A stretch of 64,000 nt of DNA from Allium sativum (Eukaryota; Streptophyta; Magnoliopsida; Asparagales; Amaryllidaceae). Location: contig CM060923.1 in assembly GCA_030737875.1 (NCBI GenBank), forward strand, positions 494,042,453 through 494,106,452. Reading direction: 5' to 3'. The notes beneath the pieces are model-generated. The model was not told where the DNA came from. It saw only the letters and a program-made list of their open reading frames with translations, and searched no databases. The number at the start of each line of letters is the position of its first letter. The stretch's first letter is position 1. Shown in pieces: positions 49,220-56,975 of this stretch. The position numbers and the translations under genes are program-made.

Positions 49220-49382
49220 AATGTCGTTTTCTCATTCTTTTATGTCTTATCGCACAAATAGTCGTTGTGCTTCTTTTTATGTCTAAACTGTTTTCAACCT
49301 TTTTAGGCTCTGAGTCATCCTGTATTTTATAATCACAACAGAATAACTGGTGAATGTATATATGTAATGCATAAAAGTAAAT

Positions 49383-49441
49383 AACACACAATATTTTTAT
49401 AGTGGTTCGGCTAAGTCGTTGCCTACATCCACTTTATAGTT
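49383..49441. repeat. LTR-like internal fragment in E2
   Basis: AACACACAATATTTTTATAGTGG-type sequence followed by TTCGGCTAAG...TTGCCTACATCCACTT resembles the start of E2's LTR (42701-42755: CACACAGGATTTATAGTGG, TTCGGCGAAG..ATGCCTACGTCCACTT). It sits about 85-145 bases beyond the pol stop, outside both LTRs. Confidence 0.6.
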
Positions 49442-49526
49442 CTTCATTCATATCGTCGGATTTTCCCAAGGCAAGTCATGCCTTATTACAGAGTTCATAA
49501 GAAAAATAACACAAAGTACAGCATTT

Positions 49527-50120
49527 CTAATCCAAATATCGCATTAAGTGTTGGGCATTCCATGCTCTGGGGACTTCTTCGCCATCTACGGTCGTTAACT
49601 TGAAGGTTCCTTTTTCAAGTTTCCGTTGGATGACAAAAGGTCCTTCCCATTTTGGACCGAGGTGAGGAAGGGATGGAAAGACTCTCTTTAGCACCAAATC
49701 TCCTAGTTCAAAAGTCCTGAGGCGAACTTTTTTGTCGTAATAGCATGCCATCTGACGTCGATGTCTTGCCGCATGCAAATCTGCTTCGTCCCTTTTTTCT
49801 TCGACTTCATCAAGAGACTCAAGTAAGAGTGCCCGATTCGTCATCGGGTCATAATATGTCACCCTGTGGGAAGGAACTTCCAGTTCAACTGGAATTACAG
49901 CTTCTGAGCCAAAGGAGAGAGAGAAAGGGGTATGACCGGTGGCCGTTTTTAATGTTGTTCGATATGCCCATAAAGCTAGGGGCAACTCGTCAACCCATTT
50001 TGCCTTTGCACGCTCTAACCGTTTCTTGAGGATGGATTTTATTACTTTGTTTATTGCCTCTACTTGCCCATTCGATTGCGGATAGGCAACCGCAATATAT
50101 CGTTTGTCTATCTTATATTT
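49527..50120 (-). pseudogene. pol: pol 3' part: integrase C-terminal half after nonsense codon
   Basis: In the same frame as the upstream pol but separated by a TAG (50121-50123). It carries the third catalytic acidic residue of integrase in the motif PQSNGQVEAINK, then the helix-rich region with WAYRTT..TG.TPF, and a C-terminal domain (LGDLVLKR, GPKWEGPF) ending WNAQHLMRYLD at 49527. There is no chromodomain, as usual for Tat. Without readthrough this part cannot be joined to the rest, so integrase from this copy should be inactive. Confidence 0.85.
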
Positions 50121-52862
50121 CTAGCAGAAATTTCTGAATTCAGTACTATCAAATTGGGTTCCGTTGTCAGTTATAATCGTCCTTGGGATCCCGAACCGGC
50201 ATATAATATTTCTGACCACAAAACTTATCACCTTTCTTGCCGTGATCTTGGTCAAGGGCTCAGCTTCCACCCACTTCGTAAAATAGTCCACGACCACTAT
50301 TGCATACTTAGCTCCTCCTTTAGCAATTGGTAGAACTCCAATGATATCAATTCCCCACGTGGCAAATGGCCAAGGACTCACCATTGATTTAAGTTGGGTC
50401 GACGGTGCCCTGGGGATTTTGGCGAATCTCTGGCACTTATCGCAGCGTTGTGAATAATCAGCTGCATCTTTATTAATCGTAGGCCAGAAGTATCCGTATC
50501 GCAATATCTTCTTTGCTAAAGTTTGACGTCCTGTATGATCTCCACACTCACCTTCATGTACTTCTCTTAGTACACGCTTGATGTCGTCGTGTGCTATACA
50601 TCGTAACAGGGGCATAGAAAATCCTTGCCTATAAAGAGTATCATCTTGTATGACATATCTGGTAGCTTTGCGAACTACAGCTCTTTTCTCACTCTTCTTT
50701 GATGGGAGTGTCCCATTCTTAAGGAAATTCTTAATTGGAGTCATCCACGACTCCTTCTCTGGTTCCGCTTCAAAAGCGAATTCAATTTCCATTGACTCAA
50801 AGCTTGGCGATTCCAACGTTTCAATTGGAATTATTTCAGTCTCTTCTGGATTGTCGGAACTAGCCAGCTTTGCCAGCCTATCCGCTTTCTGGTTTTCAAC
50901 TCTGGGAATGTGTGTTATGTTGTACCGCTCTAAGCTATTCAATAGCTCTCTCACTTTCCTAAGGTAGGCGATAAGTCGAGGTCCACGAGCCACAAATTCC
51001 CCTCGCACTTGGCAAACAACAATTTTAGAGTCACAGAATATGTCTAATATTTTTACTCCGAGGTCTTTAGCAAGCTTCAGCCCGGCAATCAGGGCTTCAT
51101 ATTCAGAGTCATTGTTAGTCGCCGAAAATTCTAATCGCAGAGCGTAATATAACGACCATCCTTCGGGAGTGACTAAGACGATTCCAACTCCGGACCTTCG
51201 GTCGTTCTTGGCTCCATCTGTATATAGTTTCCACGGATCTATCTTTAACTCATCCTCGGACTTAACCACTCTGTCATCGATTACTTCCTCCTCTGGAATG
51301 GTGAACTCCGCAATAAAGTCTGCTAGAGCTTGCCCCCTGATTGACTTTCGTGGTTGAAAATTCAAATCAAACTGACTTAGTTCTATGTTCCATTTGATCA
51401 ACCTTCCCGATGCTTCGGGTCTCTGCAACACCTGCCTTAAAGGCTGGTCGGTGTATATGGTTATTGGATGACCTTGGAAATAGTGACGTAGTTTTCGGGA
51501 TGCGATCAAGAGGCTGTAAGCGAGCTTCTCAATCTTTGGGTAGTTGCGCTCTGCCGCTGCTAATTTCTTGCTTACATAATACACTGGCCTTTGTACTTTC
51601 TCTTCTTCTCGAACCAGGGCTGTGCTGACGGCGTGAGCCGAGACTGCCAAGTAAACAAACAATTCTTCGTGATCTACGGGCTTTGATAAAATCGGCGGTT
51701 TCTCTAGCAGTTCCAATAAATTTCGAAAGGCCTCAGCACAGTCCGGAGTCCACTCGAAGTTCTTCTTTCCTCTTTTAATCAGATCAAAAAACGGAACGCA
51801 TTTGTCTGTGGCGTTGGAGATGAATCTACTCAGCGCCGCTACTTTCCCTGCAAGACTTTGGACGTCTTTAATTCTCCTCGGCTCTTCGATATTTCTAATC
51901 GCTGCTATATGGCTAGGGTTGATTTCAATTCCTCGGGAGCTCACAATGAAGCCAAGGAACTTTCCTGATGCCACTCCAAATGAGCATTTCAGAGGATTCA
52001 ATTTCATCCGATACTTCCGCAGGATACCAAACATTTCCGCCAAGTCTTGTGTATGGCTGGAGGACTGTTTCGATTTGACAAGCATATCATCCACATAAAC
52101 TTCCATAGTCTTTCCTATTTGATTATAAAACATTCTGTTCACCAATCGCTGGTAAGTAGCTCTGGCGTTTTTCAATCCGAATGGCATTACAACATAATAA
52201 TATAATCCCAAATTCGTAATAAAGCTCGTGTGTTCTTGGTCTGGCACGTGCATAGGAATTTGGTTGTATCTAGAATATGCGTCCATGAAAGAGAGAAGTT
52301 CATGACCTGCTGTCGAATCTACAAGCTGGTCAATCCTGGGAAGTGGGAAACTATCTTTTGGGCAAGCTTTGATCAAATCTGAAAAGTCAATGCAAGTCCG
52401 CCACTTTCCGTTTGGCTTCTTTACCAAGACGGGATTCGATATCCAGTCGGGATATGTCGAATCTCGAATAAATCCATTCTGCTTCAACTTCTCTACTTCC
52501 TCTTTGAGAGCAGCCGACCTCTCTGGGCCCAGCATGCGTCTCTTTTGCTTCACAGGCGGATGTCTCGGGTTTACATTCAATTTGTGACTTATAATGGATG
52601 GCGATATCCCACACATGTCAGCAAGGGTCCAGGCAAACACGTCTAAGTTTGCCTTCAAGAAGTCCGTTAGTTCTTTAGCTCGACGTGGATCCAATTGAGA
52701 ACCAATCTTCAAAACTTTTGTCGGATCAGCTTCATCAATGGGAATTTCCACTGTCGCTTCATTAGGAGTTGCATTCCTAGCCTCTGGTTCCTCGTCTTTT
52801 CTGGGATCCAGGTCTTCAGGCGTTCCTTTGGGCAACTCCTTTGGGGTCAATCTCTCTAATTG
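50121..52862 (-). CDS. pol: E2 pol: reverse transcriptase, RNase H, archaeal-type RNase H, integrase (N-terminal part)
   Basis: Continues gag-protease in frame after a UAG; the first ATG is at 52850. Numbered from that ATG: reverse transcriptase about 80-300 with FMDAYSRYNQI and the active-site YVDD at 252-255; first RNase H about 370-515; a second, archaeal-type RNase H about 540-665 with D545 (YTDGA), E585, D607 and D657, the hallmark of Tat elements; integrase with zinc-binding H765, H772, C803, C806 and catalytic D835 and D895. It stops at 50121 (TAG) before the third catalytic residue. It copies element RNA into DNA in virus-like particles and inserts it in the nucleus. Spacing and motifs are normal for the clade; the stop is the only lesion I see. 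Confidence 0.93.
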   Translation of the reverse strand, partial: QLERLTPKELPKGTPEDLDPRKDEEPEARNATPNEATVEIPIDEADPTKVLKIGSQLDPRRAKELTDFLKANLDVFAWTLADMCGISPSIISHKLNVNPRHPPVKQKRRMLGPERSAALKEEVEKLKQNGFIRDSTYPDWISNPVLVKKPNGKWRTCIDFSDLIKACPKDSFPLPRIDQLVDSTAGHELLSFMDAYSRYNQIPMHVPDQEHTSFITNLGLYYYVVMPFGLKNARATYQRLVNRMFYNQIGKTMEVYVDDMLVKSKQSSSHTQDLAEMFGILRKYRMKLNPLKCSFGVASGKFLGFIVSSRGIEINPSHIAAIRNIEEPRRIKDVQSLAGKVAALSRFISNATDKCVPFFDLIKRGKKNFEWTPDCAEAFRNLLELLEKPPILSKPVDHEELFVYLAVSAHAVSTALVREEEKVQRPVYYVSKKLAAAERNYPKIEKLAYSLLIASRKLRHYFQGHPITIYTDQPLRQVLQRPEASGRLIKWNIELSQFDLNFQPRKSIRGQALADFIAEFTIPEEEVIDDRVVKSEDELKIDPWKLYTDGAKNDRRSGVGIVLVTPEGWSLYYALRLEFSATNNDSEYEALIAGLKLAKDLGVKILDIFCDSKIVVCQVRGEFVARGPRLIAYLRKVRELLNSLERYNITHIPRVENQKADRLAKLASSDNPEETEIIPIETLESPSFESMEIEFAFEAEPEKESWMTPIKNFLKNGTLPSKKSEKRAVVRKATRYVIQDDTLYRQGFSMPLLRCIAHDDIKRVLREVHEGECGDHTGRQTLAKKILRYGYFWPTINKDAADYSQRCDKCQRFAKIPRAPSTQLKSMVSPWPFATWGIDIIGVLPIAKGGAKYAIVVVDYFTKWVEAEPLTKITARKVISFVVRNIICRFGIPRTIITDNGTQFDSTEFRNFC

Positions 52863-52865
52863 CTA
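52857..52865 (-). promoter_or_regulatory. gag-pro/pol leaky stop: UAG-CAA-UUA readthrough context
   Basis: On the element strand the junction reads GCA TAG CAA TTA GAG, with gag-protease and pol in one frame and no other stop between them. UAG followed by CAAUUA fits the CARYYA consensus that drives tobamovirus-type readthrough in plants. It would make a small proportion of Gag-Pro-Pol, the ratio retroelements need. A chance nonsense mutation is the alternative. Confidence 0.7.
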
Positions 52866-55589
52866 TGCCGAGCCAACCTTTGAGGGAGACGAGGCATCTT
52901 TACTCTCAACGTTAAGTCCTTTCATCAACATCTTTAATTCGGCCACATAGCAGGCCCATCCGGAAACTTGATCCCCTCTCATTACTCCAGTTCTGGCTTC
53001 GGTTGGGAACTTAAGTAACAAACACCAAGGGGCGATACAAACTCTGAATTCAGCAAGGGCAGGCCTCCCCAAAAATGCATTATAAGGCGAATCTACGTCC
53101 AATACTACGAACTGAAGCATCCGCACTCTTCTACGTTCTCCTTGCCCTAGGGTCACGGGCAACTCTATGTATCCCATGGGAGTTGTCGACGCCCCATTGA
53201 AGCCTCTGATCCATCCTTCACATGGCTTCAAATCTTCAGATTCAAGCTTCATCTGTTCGAATGACTTTTTAAATAAAATATTGACAGAACTTCCGTTGTC
53301 TACTAATACCTTATGGACCAAGGCCGGCCCAATAGTGGTAGTAATAACCAACGGATCATCAGTGGGTGATTGGATCCCAGTATTGTCTCGGCTGCGGAAT
53401 ACCACGTCGTCAAACATGGTCTTCTGTTGTTTTATAGGGGTAATATCTTCCAAATCATCACCTTCATTCACATCTAGGTGCTTGGCAGCATTTACATATT
53501 GATCCATTGATCTGAAACTTCGGATTGCCGGGTGAGTTCCGCCTACTATGGAGTTGATAACAATTCCTTTACCTTTCTGCTGCGCTGTAGGCTTGGGAGC
53601 AGGTAGAATCTGTTTTGGAGCCTGCTCTCCTTGCCCCCTGTCCCTCGGGGCAACCTTGTATTCATCCAACTTCCCTTCACGCAGCAGCTTCTCAATCACA
53701 TCCCTCAAATGCCGACATTCATTGGTTGAATGCCCATGAGTTCCATGAAACAAACAAAATTTCCCTATTGCCATTTCTTTCTCGGTCGAATCACGAGGTG
53801 GCGGTCTTTTGTACTGTAAAACATTGTACGTATCCAGGTAAATATTCTCCAGGGTGTCGTTCAATGGTGTATAATTCTCATAAGTCTGGAATCGGGGTCT
53901 TTTGTTAGGATCACTTCCCCTATTTCTGTTTCTTCTGTTACTGTTCGGATTACGGTTATTGTTGTTGTTACCCCCGCTTCCAGCATTGTTGTTTCCACCC
54001 TTGTTTCCTACATTTACTTCAACCTTGCCAGAACTTTCCCCAGACTGCTTCACGGTGATATTACTCTGCACATTTTCTTTTGAAGCCGTCTCAGAGTTTC
54101 TCTTTCGGTTTGCCCTGGCCTCCTCTCGCCTTAGATAAATATCGGCTTTTTCGTAGAATATCTCCCTTGTGGAGGGTGTTTTCCCAGAAAGGTAATCTCC
54201 AAACTCAGATTCAGGATCGGCTCCTTCCTTCAATGCCATCAGAATAGTGGGCTCGTGCGGGTCACTGACCTCAGTCACAGCTTGGTTAAAACGGTCAAGA
54301 TATGCCCTCAAAGACTCTTCTGGTGCCTGCTTGATTCTCGATAATTCAATAACACTTTTGGACTTTCGGGCATGGAGTCGGAACTGGTTCATAAAACGCT
54401 CGCTTAGTTCCTTGTAATTCGAGATCGAACGAGGAGGAAGTCGGGTAAACCAGAACAGCGCCACATCTTCTAAGTAGATTGGGAATGCTTTGCACTTCAC
54501 TTCATCAGGGGCAGCAGCAGCATTCATGAGCCACGAGTATCGCATCAAATGTTGTCCCGGATCAGTCCTTCCGTTGTACTTGTCCATCTGTGGCAAGTTA
54601 AAGCGCCGAGGAAATTGGAAGTCGAGGATATCGTCGGTGAAAGGAGTATGGCTTCGCTCAATGCCATAATCCTCATTTGTATAGTACCGGCTCTCGGACA
54701 TGATCTGGAGAACCATTGCCTGTACACCAGCATTAGTTAGGGGCCGCTCAGGTTCCCTGGCCCTAGTATCCGAGTTCCTTCTAGGCTCTTGTTCAGGAGA
54801 TGCCCTTCTTCTTCGAGCTGCTTCTGCTCGATTCCGTTCCCTGCGCTCCCGGTCGATCTCGGGAGGAGGGGACTGGAGTCTTTGCGCCCGAGTGGGGTCA
54901 TTGTTTCCTAGCGCTCGTGCAATATCCTCATGAGATCCCAAAGATCCAAATGTCAGCTGCTCCACATTTTGAGGTCGTTCGAGCGGCCTTCGTTCACGGG
55001 GTCGCTCTTCCTCGGAAGATGAAGATTGATCCACTGGTGTGTGACGAACCGGTGATGGAGTTCTCTGTCGACGGAGTTCACTAATCTCCCGACTCATAAG
55101 CCTCATATTTTCCTGCATCATGAGATTAGTGCGCTCGTGGACTTTCATAGCCTCCCTTGTGCTCTCAAGCATGTCAAGTAAGCGCGAGAAATCTCCTTGT
55201 GTGATGGGCCTAGATGGATTAACCTGATCACTAACCCTGGTGGCTGGAATCGGAGCATTCGTAGGGACTCGAGTGGAGGTTCCAGCTTCACCAAGCGTCG
55301 GATCGGATCGGAGGTAGGAGGTCGGGTCGGTTCGGAGCTGGGGAGCCTGGTCGGATCGGTACGTGGCAAGCTGCTCGGGTCGGTTCAGATTGGGGGAATG
55401 CACTGCTTCAGAATCTCCTACCCGGATCAGATCGGAGCTCTCCCCCTGTTGGCGGCTCGGATTTCCTGCATTGGTTCTTCCTGCTGCTGAACTCTGCCCC
55501 CGAGACCTTGTTACAACCGCATTTTGCTGATCTTCGCCTGCTCCATTTCCTCGACCAGATTGAACTTCTTTGCCTTTTCCTTTGGCCAT
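52863..55589 (-). CDS. gag: E2 gag-protease polyprotein
   Basis: 908 codons, starting 125 bases inside the primer site with MAKGKGKEV. Residues 1-310 are a disordered, charged region, including RSDQ/RTDPT/RSDPT repeats read from GATCGG-type DNA repeats. The capsid-type retrotransposon gag domain is about 310-500 (FNLPQMDKYNGRTDP, ALFWFTRLP, LRAYLDRFN). An asparagine/glycine-rich linker follows (500-560). A zinc knuckle of C-x2-H-x4-H-x4-C form is at C612, H615, H620, C625, instead of the classical CCHC. The aspartic protease is about 740-860 with active-site DNGSS at 764-768 and YNAFLGRPAL. Gag packages element RNA in cytoplasmic particles; protease would process the polyprotein. The frame is fully open, so Gag could still be made. 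Confidence 0.92.
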   Translation of the reverse strand: MAKGKGKEVQSGRGNGAGEDQQNAVVTRSRGQSSAAGRTNAGNPSRQQGESSDLIRVGDSEAVHSPNLNRPEQLATYRSDQAPQLRTDPTSYLRSDPTLGEAGTSTRVPTNAPIPATRVSDQVNPSRPITQGDFSRLLDMLESTREAMKVHERTNLMMQENMRLMSREISELRRQRTPSPVRHTPVDQSSSSEEERPRERRPLERPQNVEQLTFGSLGSHEDIARALGNNDPTRAQRLQSPPPEIDRERRERNRAEAARRRRASPEQEPRRNSDTRAREPERPLTNAGVQAMVLQIMSESRYYTNEDYGIERSHTPFTDDILDFQFPRRFNLPQMDKYNGRTDPGQHLMRYSWLMNAAAAPDEVKCKAFPIYLEDVALFWFTRLPPRSISNYKELSERFMNQFRLHARKSKSVIELSRIKQAPEESLRAYLDRFNQAVTEVSDPHEPTILMALKEGADPESEFGDYLSGKTPSTREIFYEKADIYLRREEARANRKRNSETASKENVQSNITVKQSGESSGKVEVNVGNKGGNNNAGSGGNNNNNRNPNSNRRNRNRGSDPNKRPRFQTYENYTPLNDTLENIYLDTYNVLQYKRPPPRDSTEKEMAIGKFCLFHGTHGHSTNECRHLRDVIEKLLREGKLDEYKVAPRDRGQGEQAPKQILPAPKPTAQQKGKGIVINSIVGGTHPAIRSFRSMDQYVNAAKHLDVNEGDDLEDITPIKQQKTMFDDVVFRSRDNTGIQSPTDDPLVITTTIGPALVHKVLVDNGSSVNILFKKSFEQMKLESEDLKPCEGWIRGFNGASTTPMGYIELPVTLGQGERRRVRMLQFVVLDVDSPYNAFLGRPALAEFRVCIAPWCLLLKFPTEARTGVMRGDQVSGWACYVAELKMLMKGLNVESKDASSPSKVGSA

Positions 55590-55713
55590 GATTCTTTGAC
55601 AATCACTTCAACAAATATAAAAGAGCGGAGAAACTTAAGGATTAACTTCTTTGAACTCAACGGTCCAAAAAGTAGAAAGAAATCCCGGAAAATAAAGAAT
55701 TCAGATGAGGATT

Positions 55714-55732
55714 CTCAGTGAAAGCACCAAAA
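55714..55732 (-). other. E2 primer-binding site
   Basis: On the element strand TTTTGGTGCTTTCACTGAG directly follows the 5' LTR. It is identical to E1 and different from the initiator-Met site of families A and B. The matching tRNA (3' end ...TGAAAGCACCA) is not identified here. Confidence 0.75.
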
Positions 55733-56668
55733 TGTTAGACCAAAAAGTGGTTCTAACACCCAAATTGATTAAAAGCAAATGAAATGAGATAAAAATGAAA
55801 ATGAACACACAGGATTTATAGTGGTTCGGCGAAGAAATGCCTACGTCCACTTATTTTTCACTATATTCAATGATTCAGTTGCAAATACAATGTAATATTC
55901 ACTTGATTCCACTCACAACTCACTTATATTCACTCAATTGACTAAAACAAATAATGAAAGAAGATTTGGATTCTCCGGGAGTACTGGAGTTCGGATTATG
56001 GAGGTGGTTGAATTCTCGAAGTGCCCAAAAAAGATCCTTTTCTTTGTCTCCGGACGGGGTATTTATAGGTGTGAATTTGCTCAGAGCCCGATCCGGATCG
56101 GAGCCACATGTCACTCATCCCATCAGCATCGGATTCGGATTGATTTCTACGTTGACAACGCATCAGAATAATAGACGTTATGGGCAAGAACTGGTCATAG
56201 CCGATCCGGATATCCAGGCGCTTATGTAGGGGGAACGATATGAAAAATGGGTTCGGGTCGGAGGTATATATATACCAGGGGTTCGGATCGGGATATCCGA
56301 TCCGACCCGGATTGTCTTGGTGACAATTCTCTCTTCTCTTTATTCTGCTCCGCTCCGACCTATCTCTGTAGCAATTGGGTGGCTTTCCGATCCATCTTGA
56401 AGGAGACTGCCCTCCGATCCGAACATGCGCTCTCTGCTTTCAACAGCAATAGCTCACCGATCCGAACAGGAGATTTTATCCGATCCGAACCGATACGTTG
56501 CTTTGACCCGACCCGAACGATTGCAGCTGTCCGATCTAGGTTGTAGTATCTTCTCCGATCTAAGTAGTGATGGTCTCTCCGATCCGAACCGAAGTCTTCT
56601 AATTAAAAATGCTCTTCAATGTTTGACATCTTGACTTTGTGTTGCCTAGTTCACAAAGTAGGCTAACA
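55733..56668 (-). repeat. E2 right LTR (its 5' LTR)
   Basis: 936 bp. It differs from the left LTR by about ten substitutions and a 5-bp insertion (extra GATCC-type unit near 56298). It drives the gag-pol transcript. Confidence 0.93.
56060..56068 (-). promoter_or_regulatory. E2 TATA box for gag-pol transcript
   Basis: CTATAAATA on the minus strand, preceded by CACAC and followed by CCCCG. Transcription would start about 25-35 bases downstream, near 56030, giving a leader of about 440 bases before the gag ATG at 55589. Confidence 0.6.
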
Positions 56669-56960
56669 TAAATTTGGTTAATTGAAATTTAAAATTTGAA
56701 TTCAGTTATTATTGATCACTTAGAATTCCATCATTTAAAAATGAAATTTTCATTTTTCCTTAAACACTTGAAATACATAAATTATAAAATATTAAATTTC
56801 AAGTTACAACATTTTTGAAATAACCAAATTCTGAAACTTATTCTCAATTAAATCAATTCATTATCCTTATAATCGACAAAAAATGATTTTTCCCTATATT
56901 ATTCCAATTTATTTGTTTTAAATGGAAATTTAAATATATGTAAAAATATGGGATGTTACA
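56669..56960 (-). repeat. B1 left LTR, second part
   Basis: Remaining 292 bases of the LTR after E2. They end GGGATGTTACA, the complement of the element-strand LTR start TGTAACATCCC, which resembles the family-A start TGTAATAACCC. Confidence 0.8.
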
Positions 56961-56975
56961 TTCTCCCCCACTTAA
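56961..56975 (-). other. B1 polypurine tract
   Basis: TTCTCCCCCACTTAA on +, so TTAAGTGGGGGAGAA on the element strand next to the LTR. It is preceded on the element strand by CGAGGACGAAAAG, as in A1. Confidence 0.9.

Larger units (their letters stand above)
42635..56668 (-). mobile_element. E2: nearly intact Tat/Retand-like Ty3/gypsy retrotransposon (14.0 kb)
   Basis: LTRs at 42635-43565 (931 bp) and 55733-56668 (936 bp) start TGTTAGACC and end GGCTAACA. They differ by about ten substitutions, mostly transitions, and one 5-bp indel (about 1.1%). The primer-site complement lies inside the right LTR and the PPT complement inside the left, so the coding strand is minus. Gag-protease and pol occupy the right half. 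An antisense gene fills much of the left half, as known for Retand and some other Tat-clade lineages. The archaeal-type second RNase H places it in the Tat clade. Flanks TTCCC and TAAAT do not match, so the expected target duplication is absent. Confidence 0.93.

Noticed and set aside
53167..55490. Plus-strand open frames opposite gag and pol (for example 53167-53502, 53902-54138, 55197-55490, 51802-52098)
   Set aside because: They mirror the constrained gag-pol codons on the other strand, have no domains, splice signals or promoter, and are shadows.
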